Shown: positions 10,414 to 25,400 of the stretch, piece after piece | Position numbering within the stretch: position 1 is the first letter of the stretch | Layout: each line of letters begins with the position of its first letter | From: Macrostomum hystrix | Lineage: Eukaryota > Platyhelminthes > Macrostomidae | DNA length: 64,000 bases | Assembly: GCA_950097015.1 (NCBI GenBank) | Contig: CATNEN010000001.1 | Coordinates: 22,063,501-22,127,500 of the forward strand | Direction: 5' to 3' | Translations under genes and position numbers: made by a program | Notes under the pieces: model-generated | Seen by the model: the letters and a program-made list of their open reading frames with translations, nothing else | Databases searched by the model: none | What the model was told of the DNA's origin: nothing

Positions 10414-13400
10414 TCACAGCCACCACTCCTTGCCGCGAACTTCAGGCAGGGCGCCTCCACCCCTTTGCAGAGCAGCGTCCGGGTCATCGCCCTCCAGGGA
10501 GCCGTCGCCAGCCTCCTTCGTTTCGTAATCGCCACGTTCGAATGTGTAGTTGCGGAAGAAGCATACTACTAGAAGTAGGAAGATCAGAGCAAGAAAGCTC
10601 AGTACAGACAGCACCACAATGGTCTGGTTGCGCTGGTGGATGTCTTCGGGCCGGACGAAGGTCAAATTCGGTGGGATGGTCGGGTAGGGACGAATTTCGA
10701 CCGGATCAGCGATCGGCAGCACCTACCGGTATAGAGAGGAATTCAGTTAGCTTGCAAGTAAGAAGATAGATATCATTAGGAATTCCCCCAGAATTTTTTT
10801 AGCAGCAACCGAATGCTAACAGCGTTGAGTGGTGACTGATTGGTTGACAGGTGAGGGTGTCCTGTGCTTGAGCTGCGCCTAATATTTAGGCTTCATCAGT
10901 GAAATCAGATAATTTTGCGTCAAGGTGTCCATTGTGGCCTATTTCCACCCTTGAAGGTCCAGTCTAGATAAAGTTATGTGACCACAGAAGACAGTGATGA
11001 TGCAGGCACATTCGGGTGACATGCTGACAAATTTTAAAGGCCTGGCAAGGCCGCACTGGGGCGCAGTGCTAATTTGTGTATAGGGGTGTATGATATACAC
11101 TAACGCTTATGAGAAAAATCCGACCTTCGGCCAGAACCATTGAATATCTCGACGGTCTGGAGAGCTGGCGACTTGATTATTGTTTCATAAGATGCGTAAC
11201 AACAAATTGGCCCGTTTTCTTGAGCTTCGTGTGCTTGGGTTGCTCCGTTCGGGTGCAGCACAAAAAAGTGTCAGGGGGGAATCCCATATGTAGTTCTACT
11301 GTTAAAAAGTTAGCTCATTTAGTACAAAGTCTGGCTGGTGGATCATATCTTTCCAGTGTCTCATGGTAAATGGTTCAAACCGATTACCTCCTCATTGCCA
11401 CAGTAGTCCTCCTTGACTCCAGATGTGGCCGCCGCCTTGGTGTTGTTCGGCTCTTGAAAGACAGCCTTCAACGGGAAGAAGTTGTTGAACTGTGCTCGGT
11501 AAATGCAGCCCTCGAAGCCAGCCGACATGGTGCTGTTGCGCCCGATGTAGATGCGGGCCGGATTGTCCAACCGAGTGTCTGACGTGTCGTGCAGGATGTT
11601 TGAGAAGTCGTGAAATTGTACTGGATAGTCGTCGACTTTGATGTTCACCTGCGTTGATATTGTTTGGTACCTAGATTCATTTAGGCTGTCAGATTAGTAG
11701 TTTTTGTCTAACACTAGATTCCCGAACTGTTTAGATACATCGAGATCCGGATTTTAGAGTAAACGTGTTCTTATATTAATCGGGAGGCCTATACACATTG
11801 ATGTTGGATTGACCACGTCGACACGTTGAGCTTGTGACAGATTTTTCTGGGTAAAATACAGGGTTTGTAGTTTAGTGGATCAAGTGTCGGACTCACGACT
11901 TGAAGGTAGTGAAGGCCGCGACACTAGAACACTTCACTCTGAATTTCTACAGTTCACACAGTTGTTAAATTGGCATTACGAGCTCGTAGCTGGGGCAATT
12001 AAGAGTGGGTGTGGCGTCCCCCCAGTTCATAGACTGAACAACTGTACGCAGCCTTCAAATGCGTCATCTATTTTTTTTATAATTATTGTACACAATTTGG
12101 AAATAATATACATTGTGACTGGGGAAAGTGTCACGGGGATCGATTTGCCAAATAGAAACGCACCTGTTTTCCAGCCTTGGTCCGATAGACAACCACTGTG
12201 TGATGCTGATCATTGGCCAGGTCGACATCCAGTCCACTCGTGGTCACTTCGTGCCATCGGAATCCAACGTTGATTTCCACTGTGATGCCACCGGCGTTGT
12301 TTAGGCGAACGATGATAGATTCTCTGGAGCAATAAGGTTGCTTTCTTTTTTATTTTGAATCCCATTCACTTTAATATGGTACTTGTGATTTACAATGGCT
12401 TGTAAGCTACGACCATCTATCGACAAGACAATTTACGACACGGGGTTGCTGCTTTAAAAGTAAAAAAACCAAAGCAGATTGTTAAAAAACTAGTGCAACT
12501 GGGGGTCAACAACCAATGCAATCAGTGGCCAACAAACAATGCAATCGGTGTTTAACAACCAATGCAATCGGTGGTCAACAGCCAATGCAATCGGTGTTTA
12601 ACAACCAATGCAATCGGTGGTCAACAGCCAATGCAGTCGGTGTTTAACAACCAATGCAATCGGTGTTTAACAACCAATGCAATCGGTGGTCAACAGCCAA
12701 TGCAATCGGTGTTTAACAACCAATGCAATCGGTGTTTAACAACCAATGCAGTCGGTGTTTAACAACCAATGCAATCGGTGTTTAACAACCAATGCAATCG
12801 GTGGTCAACAACCAATGCAGTCGGTGTTTAACAACCAATGCAATCGGTGTTTAACAACCTATGCAATCGGTGTTTAACAACCAATGCAGTCGGTGTTTAA
12901 CAACCAATGCAATCGGTGGTCAACAGCCAATGCAGTCGGTGTTTAACAACCAATGCAATCGGTGTTTAACAACCTATGCAATCGGTGGTCAACAACCAAT
13001 GCAATCGGTGTTTAACAACCTATGCAATCGGTGGTCAACAACCAATGCAATCGGTGTTTAACAACCGATGCAATCGTTGGCTAGAACCAAAGCAATCGTG
13101 GGCTAGAACCCTAGCAATCGGTTGTCAGAACCAAAGCAATCGGTTGTCAGAACCAAAGCAATCGTTGGTCAGAACCAAAGCAATCGTTGGTCAGAACCAA
13201 AGCAATCGTTGGTCAGAACCAAAGCAATCATTGGTCAGAACCAAAGCAATCGTTGGTCAGAACCAAAGCAATCGTTGGTCAGAACCAAAGCAATCGTTGG
13301 TCAGAACCAAAGCAATCGTTGGCTAGAACCAAAGCAATCGTTGGTCAGAACCAAAGCAATCGTTGGTCAGAACCAAAGCAATCGTTGGTCAGAACCAAAG

Positions 13401-16400
13401 CAATCGGCTGTCAGAACCAGAGCAATCGGCTGTCAGAACCAAAGCAATCGGTTGTCAGAACCAAAGCAATCGTTGGCTAGAACCAGAGCAATCGTTGGTC
13501 AGAACCAAAGCAATCGTTGGTCAGAACCAAAGCAATCGGTTGTCAGAACCAAAGCAATCGGTTGTCAGAACCAGAGCAATCGTTGTCTAGAACCAAAGCA
13601 ATCGTTGGCTAGAACCAAAGCAATCGTTGGCTAGAACCAAAGCAATCGTTGGTCAGAACCAAAGCAATCGTTGGCTAGAACCAAAGCAATCGTTGGCTAG
13701 AACCAAAGCAATCGTTGGCTAGAACCAAAGCAATCGTTGGCTAGAACCAAAGCAATCGTTGGCTAGAACCAATGCAATCGTTGGCTAGAACCAAAGCAAT
13801 CGTTGGCTAGAACCAAAGCAATCGTTGGCCAGAACCAAAGCAATCGTTGGCCAGAACCAAAGCAATCGTTGGCTAGAACCAAAGCAATCGTTGGCTAGAA
13901 CCAAAGCAATCGTTGGCTAGAACCAATGCAATCGTTGGCTAGAACCAAAGCAATCGTGGGCTAGAACCAAAGCAATCGTTGGCCAGAACCAAAGCAATCG
14001 GTGGATAAAAACTAATTTAAAGTAATCGGTGGACATCAACCAATGCAATCGGTGGTCAACAGCCAATGCAATCGTTGGCTAGAACCAGAGCAATCGTTGG
14101 CTAGAACCAAAGCAATCGTTGGCTAGAACCAAAACAATCGTTGGCCAGAACCAAAGCAATCGGTGGATAAAAACTAATTTAAAGTAATCGGTGGACATCA
14201 ACCAATGCAATCGGTGGTCAACAGCCAAAGCAATCGTTGGCTAGAACCAGAGCAATCGTTGGCTAGAACCAGAGCAATCGTTGGCTAGAACCAAAGCAAT
14301 CGTTGTCTAGAACCAGAGCAATCGTTGGCTAGAACCAAAGCAATCGTTGGCTAGAACCAAAACAATCGTTGGCCAGAACCAAAGCAATCGGTGGATAAAA
14401 ACTAATTTAAAGTAATCGGTGGACATCAACCAATGCAATCGGTGGTCAACAGCCAATGCAATCGTTGGCTAGAACCAGAGCAATCGTGGGCTAGAACCAA
14501 AGCAATCGTTGGCTAGAACCAAAACAATCGTTGGCTAGAACCAGAGCAATCGTTGGCTAGAACCAAAGCAATCGTTGGCTAGAACCAGAGCAATCGTTGG
14601 CTAGAACCAAAGCAATCGTTGGCTAGAACCAAAGCAATCGTTGGCTAGAACCAGAGCAATCGTGGGCTAGAACCAGAGCAATCGTTGGCTAGAACCAAAG
14701 CAATCGTTGGCTAGAACCAAAGCAATCGTTGGCTAGAACCAGAGCAATCGTGGGCTAGAACCAAAGCAATCGTTGGCTAGAACCAAAACAATCGTTGGCC
14801 AGAACCAAAGCAATCGGTGGATAAAAACTAATTTAAAGTAATCGGTGGACATCAACCAATGCAATCGGTGGTCAACAGCCAATGCAATCGTTGTCTAGAA
14901 CCAGAGCAATCGTTGGCTAGAACCAAAGCAATCGTTGGCTAGAACCAGAGCAATCGTTGGCTAGAACCAAAACAATCGTTGGCCAGAACCAAAGCAATCG
15001 GTGGATAAAAACTAATTTGAAGTAATCGGTGGACAACAGCCAATGCAATCGGTGGTCAACAGCCAATGCAATCGTTGGCTAGAACCAGAGCAATCGTGGG
15101 CTAGAACCAGAGCAATCGTGGGCTAGAACCAAAGCAATCGGTTGTCAGAACCAAAGCAATCGTGGGCTAGAACCAAAGCAATCGGTTGTCAGAACCAAAG
15201 CAATCGGTGGATAAAAACTAATTTAAAGTAATCGGTGGTCAACAGCCAATGCAATCGTTGTCTAGAACCAGAGCAATCGTTGGCTAGAACCAAAGCAATC
15301 GTTGGCTAGAACCAAAGCAATCGTTGGCTAGAACCAAAACAATCGTTGGCCAGAACCAAAGCAATCGGTGGCTAGAACCAAAGCAATCGTTGGCTAGAAC
15401 CAAAACAATCGTTGGCCAGAACCAAAGCAATCGGTGGATAAAAACTAATTTAAAGTAATCGGTGGACATCAACCAATGCAATCGGTGGTCAACAGCCAAT
15501 GCAATCGTTGGCTAGAACCAGAGCAATCGTTGGCTAGAACCAAAGCAATCGTTGGCTAGAACCAAAACAATCGTTGGCCAGAACCAAAGCAATCGGTGGA
15601 TAAAAACTAATTTAAAGTAATCGGTGGACATCAACCAATGCAATCGGTGGTCAACAGCCAAAGCAATCGTTGGCTAGAACCAGAGCAATCGTTGGCTAGA
15701 ACCAAAGCAATCGGTTGTCAGAACCAAAGCAATCGTTGGCTAGAACCAGAGCATCGTTGGCTAGAACCAAAGCAATCGTTGGCTAGAACCAGAGCAATCG
15801 TTGGCTAGAACCAAAGCAATCGTTGGCTAGAACCAAAGCAATCGGTTGTCAGAACCAGAGCAATCGTTGGCCAGAACCAAAGCAATCGGTGGATAAAAAC
15901 TAATTTAAAGTAATCGGTGGACATCAACCAATGCAATCGGTGGTCAACAGCCAAAGCAATCGTTGGCTAGAACCAGAGCAATCGTTGGCTAGAACCAAAG
16001 CAATCGTTGTCTAGAACCAGAGCAATCGTTGGCTAGAACCAAAGCAATCGTTGGCTAGAACCAGAGCAATCGTTGTCTAGAACCAAAGCAATCGTTGGCT
16101 AGAACCAGAGCAATCGTTGGCTAGAACCAAAGCAATCGTTGGCTAGAACCAAAGCAATCGTTGTCTAGAACCAGAGCAATCGTTGTCTAGAACCAGAGCA
16201 ATCGTTGGCTAGAACCAAAGCAATCGTTGTCTAGAACCAGAGCAATCGTTGGCTAGAACCAAAGCAATCGTTGGCTAGAACCAAAACAATCGTTGGCCAG
16301 AACCAAAGCAATCGGTGGATAAAAACTAATTTAAAGTAATCGGTGGGCATCAACCAATGCAATCGGTGGTCAACAGCCAATGCAATCGTTGGCTAGAACC

Positions 16401-19400
16401 AGAGCAATCGTGGGCTAGAACCAAAGCAATCGTTGGCTAGAACCAAAACAATCGTTGGCTAGAACCAGAGCAATCGTTGGCTAGAACCAAAGCAATCGTT
16501 GGCTAGAACCAGAGCAATCGTTGGCTAGAACCAAAGCAATCGTTGGCTAGAACCAAAGCAATCGTTGGCTAGAACCAGAGCAATCGTGGGCTAGAACCAG
16601 AGCAATCGTTGGCTAGAACCAAAGCAATCGTTGGCTAGAACCAAAGCAATCGTTGGCTAGAACCAGAGCAATCGTGGGCTAGAACCAAAGCAATCGTTGG
16701 CTAGAACCAAAACAATCGTTGGCCAGAACCAAAGCAATCGGTGGATAAAAACTAATTTAAAGTAATCGGTGGACATCAACCAATGCAATCGGTGGTCAAC
16801 AGCCAATGCAATCGTTGTCTAGAACCAGAGCAATCGTTGGCTAGAACCAAAGCAATCGTTGGCTAGAACCAGAGCAATCGTTGGCTAGAACCAAAACAAT
16901 CGTTGGCCAGAACCAAAGCAATCGGTGGATAAAAACTAATTTAAAGTAATCGGTGGACAACAGCCAATGCAATCGGTGGTCAACAGCCAATGCAATCGTT
17001 GGCTAGAACCAGAGCAATCGTGGGCTAGAACCAGAGCAATCGTGGGCTAGAACCAAAGCAATCGGTTGTCAGAACCAAAGCAATCGTGGGCTAGAACCAA
17101 AGCAATCGGTTGTCAGAACCAAAGCAATCGGTGGATAAAAACTAATTTAAAGTAATCGGTGGTCAACAGCCAATGCAATCGTTGTCTAGAACCAGAGCAA
17201 TCGTTGGCTAGAACCAAAGCAATCGTTGGCTAGAACCAAAGCAATCGTTGGCTAGAACCAAAACAATCGTTGGCCAGAACCAAAGCAATCGGTGGCTAGA
17301 ACCAAAGCAATCGTTGGCTAGAACCAAAACAATCGTTGGCCAGAACCAAAGCAATCGGTGGATAAAAACTAATTTAAAGTAATCGGTGGACATCAACCAA
17401 TGCAATCGGTGGTCAACAGCCAATGCAATCGTTGGCTAGAACCAGAGCAATCGTTGGCTAGAACCAGAGCAATCGTTGGCTAGAACCAAAACAATCGTTG
17501 GCCAGAACCAAAGCAATCGGTGGATAAAAACTAATTTAAAGTAATCGGTGGACATCAACCAATGCAATCGGTGGTCAACAGCCAAAGCAATCGTTGGCTA
17601 GAACCAGAGCAATCGTTGGCTAGAACCAGAGCAATCGTTGGCTAGAACCAGAGCAATCGTTGGCTAGAACCAAAGCAATCGTTGTCTAGAACCAGAGCAA
17701 TCGTTGGCTAGAACCAAAGCAATCGTTGGCTAGAACCAAAACAATCGTTGGCCAGAACCAAAGCAATCGGTGGATAAAAACTAATTTAAAGTAATCGGTG
17801 GACATCAACCAATGCAATCGGTGGTCAACAGCCAATGCAATCGTTGGCTAGAACCAGAGCAATCGTGGGCTAGAACCAAAGCAATCGTTGGCTAGAACCA
17901 AAACAATCGTTGGCTAGAACCAGAGCAATCGTTGGCTAGAACCAAAGCAATCGTTGGCTAGAACCAGAGCAATCGTTGGCTAGAACCAAAGCAATCGTTG
18001 GCTAGAACCAAAGCAATCGTTGGCTAGAACCAGAGCAATCGTGGGCTAGAACCAGAGCAATCGTTGGCTAGAACCAAAGCAATCGTTGGCTAGAACCAAA
18101 GCAATCGTTGGCTAGAACCAGAGCAATCGTGGGCTAGAACCAAAGCAATCGTTGGCTAGAACCAAAACAATCGTTGGCCAGAACCAAAGCAATCGGTGGA
18201 TAAAAACTAATTTAAAGTAATCGGTGGACATCAACCAATGCAATCGGTGGTCAACAGCCAATGCAATCGTTGTCTAGAACCAGAGCAATCGTTGGCTAGA
18301 ACCAAAGCAATCGTTGGCTAGAACCAGAGCAATCGTTGGCTAGAACCAAAACAATCGTTGGCCAGAACCAAAGCAATCGGTGGATAAAAACTAATTTAAA
18401 GTAATCGGTGGACAACAGCCAATGCAATCGGTGGTCAACAGCCAATGCAATCGTTGGCTAGAACCAGAGCAATCGTGGGCTAGAACCAGAGCAATCGTGG
18501 GCTAGAACCAAAGCAATCGGTTGTCAGAACCAAAGCAATCGTGGGCTAGAACCAAAGCAATCGGTTGTCAGAACCAAAGCAATCGGTGGATAAAAACTAA
18601 TTTAAAGTAATCGGTGGTCAACAGCCAATGCAATCGTTGTCTAGAACCAGAGCAATCGTTGGCTAGAACCAAAGCAATCGTTGGCTAGAACCAAAGCAAT
18701 CGTTGGCTAGAACCAAAACAATCGTTGGCCAGAACCAAAGCAATCGGTGGCTAGAACCAAAGCAATCGTTGGCTAGAACCAAAACAATCGTTGGCCAGAA
18801 CCAAAGCAATCGGTGGATAAAAACTAATTTAAAGTAATCGGTGGACATCAACCAATGCAATCGGTGGTCAACAGCCAATGCAATCGTTGGCTAGAACCAG
18901 AGCAATCGTTGGCTAGAACCAAAGCAATCGTTGGCTAGAACCAAAACAATCGTTGGCCAGAACCAAAGCAATCGGTGGATAAAAACTAATTTAAAGTAAT
19001 CGGTGGACATCAACCAATGCAATCGGTGGTCAACAGCCAAAGCAATCGTTGGCTAGAACCAGAGCAATCGTTGGCTAGAACCAAAGCAATCGGTTGTCAG
19101 AACCAAAGCAATCGTTGGCTAGAACCAGAGCATCGTTGGCTAGAACCAAAGCAATCGTTGGCTAGAACCAGAGCAATCGTTGGCTAGAACCAAAGCAATC
19201 GTTGGCTAGAACCAAAGCAATCGGTTGTCAGAACCAGAGCAATCGTTGGCCAGAACCAAAGCAATCGGTGGATAAAAACTAATTTAAAGTAATCGGTGGA
19301 CATCAACCAATGCAATCGGTGGTCAACAGCCAAAGCAATCGTTGGCTAGAACCAGAGCAATCGTTGGCTAGAACCAAAGCAATCGTTGGCTAGAACCAAA

Positions 19401-22400
19401 GCAATCGTTGGCTAGAACCAAAGCAATCGTTGGCTAGAACCAAAGCAATCGTTGGCTAGAACCAAAGCAATCGTTGGCTAGAACCAGAGCAATCGTTGGC
19501 TAGAACCAGAGCAATCGTTGGCTAGAACCAGAGCAATCGTTGGCCAGAACCAAAGCAATCGTTGGCTAGAACCAAAGCAATCGTTGGCCAGAACCAGAGC
19601 AATCGTTGGCTAGAACCAAAGCAATCGTTGGCTAGAACCAAAGCAATCGTTGGCCAGAACCAAAGCAATCGTTGGCCAGAACCAAAGCAATCGTTGGCTA
19701 GAACCAAAGCAATCGGTTGTCAGAACCAAAGCAATCGTTGGCTAGAACCAGAGCAATCGTTGGCTAGAACCAGAGCAATCGTTGGCCAGAACCAAAGCAA
19801 TCGTTGGCTAGAACCAGAGCAATCGTTGGCCAGAACCAAAGCAATCGTTGGCTAGAACCAAAGCAATCGGTTGTCAGAACCAAAGCAATCGTGGGCTAGA
19901 ACCAGAGCAATCGTGGGCTAGAACCAAAGCAATCGTTGGCTAGAACCAAAGCAATCGTTGGCTAGAACCAAAGCAATCGTTGGCTAGAACCAAAGCAATC
20001 GTTGGCTAGAACCAAAGCAATCGTTGGCTAGAACCAGAGCAATCGTTGGCTAGAACCAAAGCAATCGTTGTCTAGAACCAGAGCAATCGTTGGCTAGAAC
20101 CAGAGCAATCGTTGGCTAGAACCAAAGCAATCGTGGGCTAGAACCAGAGCAATCGTTGGCCAGAACCAAAGCAATCGTTGGCTAGAACCAAAGCAATCGG
20201 TTGTCAGAACCAGAGCAATCGTTGGCTAGAACCAAAGCAATCGTTGGCTAGAACCAAAGCAATCGTTGGCTAGAACCAAAGCAATCGTTGGCTAGAACCA
20301 AAGCAATCGTTGGCTAGAACCAGAGCAATCGTTGGCTAGAACCAGAGCAATCGTTGGCCAGAACCAAAGCAATCGTTGGCTAGAACCAAAGCAATCGTTG
20401 GCTAGAACCAAAGCAATCGTTGGCTAGAACCAAAGCAATCGTTGGCTAGAACCAAAGCAATCGTTGGCTAGAACCAAAGCAATCGGTTGTCAGAACCAGA
20501 GCAATCGTTGGCCAGAACCAAAGCAATCGGTGGATAAAAACTAATTTAAAGTAATCGGTGGACATCAACCAATGCAATCGGTGGTCAACAGCCAATGCAA
20601 TCGTTGGCTAGAACCAGAGCAATCGTTGGCTAGAACCAAAGCAATCGTTGGCTAGAACCAAAACAATCGTTGGCTAGAACCAGAGCAATCGTTGGCTAGA
20701 ACCAAAGCAATCGTTGGCTAGAACCAGAGCAATCGTTGGCTAGAACCAAAGCAATCGTTGGCTAGAACCAAAGCAATCGTTGGCTAGAACCAGAGCAATC
20801 GTGGGCTAGAACCAGAGCAATCGTTGGCTAGAACCAAAGCAATCGTTGGCTAGAACCAAAGCAATCGTTGGCTAGAACCAGAGCAATCGTGGGCTAGAAC
20901 CAAAGCAATCGTTGGCTAGAACCAAAACAATCGTTGGCCAGAACCAAAGCAATCGGTGGATAAAAACTAATTTAAAGTAATCGGTGGACATCAACCAATG
21001 CAATCGGTGGTCAACAGCCAATGCAATCGGTGGTCAACAGCCAATGCAATCGTTGTCTAGAACCAGAGCAATCGTTGGCTAGAACCAAAGCAATCGTTGG
21101 CTAGAACCAAAACAATCGTTGGCCAGAACCAAAGCAATCGGTGGATAAAAACTAATTTAAAGTAATCGGTGGACAACAGCCAATGCAATCGGTGGTCAAC
21201 AGCCAATGCAATCGTTGGCTAGAACCAGAGCAATCGTGGGCTAGAACCAAAGCAATCGGTTGTCAGAACCAAAGCAATCGTGGGCTAGAACCAAAGCAAT
21301 CGGTTGTCAGAACCAAAGCAATCGGTGGATAAAAACTAATTTAAAGTAATCGGTGGTCAACAGCCAATGCAATCGTTGTCTAGAACCAGAGCAATCGTTG
21401 GCTAGAACCAAAGCAATCGTTGGCTAGAACCAAAGCAATCGTTGGCTAGAACCAAAACAATCGTTGGCCAGAACCAAAGCAATCGGTGGCTAGAACCAAA
21501 GCAATCGTTGGCTAGAACCAAAACAATCGTTGGCCAGAACCAAAGCAATCGGTGGATAAAAACTAATTTAAAGTAATCGGTGGACATCAACCAATGCAAT
21601 CGGTGGTCAACAGCCAATGCAATCGTTGGCTAGAACCAGAGCAATCGTTGGCTAGAACCAAAGCAATCGGTGGATAAAAACTAATTTAAAGTAATCGGTG
21701 GACATCAACCAATGGAATTGGTGGTCAACAATCAATGCAACTGATGGTCAACAGTCTAGCTTATTGCTAGTCATCAAACCGAGAACATCCAATGAAGGGT
21801 GGTAGATCAACTGGGATAATTGCATTTTTCTCTAATCGACAGCAACAGACCAGTGATAAAAGCGTTTGAAGCATTCATGAAAAGTCAAACACACCTCGGG
21901 CCCTCTACCGGATTGTTCTCGGGTATGTCGGGGTCTCGAATCTGCATGAGTATGCCGAGCTTGGAGCGAGTCTTGAATCCCACTTGGATGTACTCGTCGA
22001 CTGTGTTGATTCCGCGAGCGGCGGAAGGTTGGGAATAGTCGATGCTGATCTGGTCCGAGCTGGACTTGAAGGTGGCTCCGACCTCCCTGCCGCAGATGTA
22101 GCCTCTGTAGGGTGTGAGACCACACTCGCAGTAGTAGTGTGAGTAGTACTCGATGCATTCACCACGATTGAGACAGGGATTCTCCAAGCAGCGCGGTCGA
22201 CAGCCTGGGACCACACCGTAGGTCACCATGCCGCGTTCCACCATGCCGCGGAGGTCCTGTTCGAAAAAATTTGCGACTCCGATCATCTCTTCTATTCTTG
22301 TATGAGAAGTGTCGCTAAAAAGATGTCGCTACGAGTAAATTAAATTTGTAGCGTTAATTGACCTGTGCTACGTGTCGCACACACCTGAACAACCCCGTTA

Positions 22401-25400
22401 ACCATCAGGTTGGACATGCAGCCCAGGAAGCCTTCATTGAAGTTCTGGGTGGCACCAACGAACAGGGGGCTGTCAAAGGCCAGGAACTGGAAGGCCTGAT
22501 CCGGTGGCTCTCGATCGAGGCGAATTTCGTCCTGTCGTGAAATGAAATTTGACTTAGTCATCAATGCAAAATATAAGTATATTAAACCATCCTTCCAGGT
22601 AGCGAAATGACCTAGCAGTAGCGCCGAAAGGACTGAAGATCATTCATTCGAATCAACAGCAATGCCACATTATAAAATATCTGTTAAGAATTTAGGCTTG
22701 GGATTTTGCGAGTGAATGAGTAATTTGAAAGTGGAAACGAGAACACACACCAAAGCAGGTTTTTCGATTCCAAAAGTGTACTTTCGTGTCTGAATTGATG
22801 TACACAGCTGATTGGGTGCAGTAGACGACCTGATGCTTCATAATCACACCTGTCGACAAAGAGAAGACTTTAGTTCCAAAAAGTGGATGCTGCTTACCTG
22901 ATCGACTCTTAGAGTGAACTCCTTTCGATTGCGCTCAAACTGTACAATGTGCCATTCGTTGTCATTGTAGATGGTCGTGACCTGACTCACACCCGGATTG
23001 TTGCTGAACGCCACGGAGCTGATTGACAGCACACCGTAGCCGGCGTTGAACGAGAACTGGATCTCTCTGCCGCGCTTCAGGCGGGCTTCGATGAAATGAC
23101 CGGTGCGATTGCCGTTGATCTGGAAGAACACCGCGTCCGTCTGGGTGGTCTTGAACAGGAAGCGAATGTCCAGCTCCGTCTCCGAATAGATGGGGCTGAG
23201 TTCTATGGTGGCGTCTGTCTTGCGAAATGTAACCGTGTTGTCAAACAGAGTGTCTCCAGTGCACTCCAGCGGGCCAAGTGTGAAGAGGCCTGGATGTGGT
23301 CAAAGTCATGCTTAAGATATTCGAGAAGAATCGTAGATAAAACCATCCTTTCATCGCTCCTTTCATTGCGCCCCTAGCACAATGTTTGAGTCTTTTCTTG
23401 CAAGATAGTACAGTCTCATCAATGATTCCTAACATTCTCTGTTTTCCTTTTCTCGCATTCGCTTGGATTACTAACCCTCTTTTGAATCTGCAGCACTGCC
23501 GGTATCGCCAAATCGTAACTGGGTGACGGGAAGATCCTCCTTGTAAGTGAAATAGCCAGTGTCCTGCTGATAATCAGACGAGTCGATGGTCTCCGAAAAG
23601 CTGTCGCAATTGCAAACGGCGCCTCTCTGGCAGGTGCCCGTGACACCGCAGGCGCAGCGCTGAATACCCGGCGCCGAGCCGCCCCAATAAAACCTCGGCT
23701 GGCCGCGGCGTGACACCCACCAGGACCAGGCCCGGTTGGCCAGGGTTGTGCCGCCCAGAGTCGGTCGGCTGAGAAGTCGGGAGTTGCGACACCTGTAGTT
23801 GATCATCTGGCGACAGCTCACGCTACGACGAACCAATTCAGCGAGGGACAGTGTCGAGCTTTCGTAGTCGACAGTGTAAATAAACGAGCCTGGTGCTTGG
23901 AAGCCGTTGACCTAGGCGAGGATGATGACGGTGTTTTATAAGTTCTGAATGAAGATCCTATGCTTCAAATTACTCAGGAGTCTATTGGGACCAGCTTTGA
24001 CTGGACAATAGAAAAAAATTGCTTCCAGAGAATTTCGTCAAGTTTCAACTCACAACAGTGTCCGGTCTGGCCGTGTGGTTGACCAAGGTGCGCACAATAG
24101 CATCTCGGAAGATGCACTGCACGCGAATTGGATCGAGAATCTGCGAACCATCAATATCAATAGTGATATTCTTCTCGCTTATGGTCGGGTACAGCAGCTG
24201 CATCTCGGAGCATGACGTGAAGTGGGTGGACTGGTGGCAGACGGCGCTGTCTGAATAGCCTACTGGGCAAGCGCAGGTGAATTGCCCCCAGTCCTGGCTG
24301 CAGGAGGCGCCTCGCTTGCACGGATTGGGCATGCAGCGGTCTCGCATAGCGCAGGTGCCATTGAGAATGCTGCCCTGCCGACTGGACTCGTCCAGCTCAC
24401 GGTAGATCACAGCTCGGCTCTGTACGCTCAGCTGCTTGATGCAGCCTCTAAAGGCTTTCCAATCCTCGTTGCTCAGGCTGAGGCGATCTGGAGACCAGCC
24501 AATGTAGGTGAGCGTGTTGAATGCAAGGCTCAGTTTCTGGATCGTCACGTATGAGATGCCATCAATAGTGACGTTTATCAAATCCTTTGTGGCGTACAGT
24601 TCGATGTTGTGCCAGAGACCATCTGCGAAGTTGTCTTTTGTGGCATCCGCATCGACATTTATGAAGGTAACCTTGATATCATTGGTATTTTTGTCTTTCA
24701 GCTGCAATACAAGATCGAGTGTACCATTTTTACCGATGTCTATCGCTAGAAATTTGTCTGTCACGCCGTTCATGGTCTGCAGCGGGTGGTAGATAAGAAC
24801 AGTACCTTTCTGAAATGTTCTAAATAGCATAGACACTCGCAGGTTGTTCGAAGCGTCTCTAATAGCCTTAATGAAAGCGTCCTCCGATGCCAGTGTGAGG
24901 ATCTCGTCTGACGCAGCGCTAGTCAGCGGGCATCGAGAGCCGACATCGCCGATGACATGAAAGCCTGACACACTGTTTGTGGAGTCGGGTTCTGTGCGTG
25001 CATCGCGAATAATGTTTAAGCCATTAAGCCAGAAATTTTCCAGGCAGCCCGTGAAATTTTTGCGCACAAGAAGGCCTGGCTTGTTAGTGAACACGTCTGT
25101 TCCGCCAAGATAAACTGCACCATTCAGGTTCAAGTGCATGTACTCGGTCTGCAGCTCGAGCCACACCTTGACGCGGTCGACGCTAATGTTGAACATGCGT
25201 TGCTCACGAACAATCAGTACGTCGTGCCACATGTTATCATCAAGCAGCGAGCCAGCGAATACTTCGTTGACACCTGAAAATTGTGGAATTCGGCCCAAGT
25301 TGATGCTGATGCGCAGCTTGGACTGGTAAAGCTCGATGGCCAGGTGATCGGTCTGGTCCGAGGAAGCATAAAAGATCAGGCCGTTTGTGTCCTGCGTGCG

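Noticed and set aside
10359-10769. Plus-strand 136-codon frame
   Set aside because: It is antisense to the last neurexin IV exon, which encodes the membrane span and the KEWWL end.
12500-21770. CRISPR-like or coding interpretation of the 22-bp array
   Set aside because: Units are contiguous with no unique spacers, and the context is a eukaryotic intron. The recurring 71-codon minus frames are duplicated array segments.
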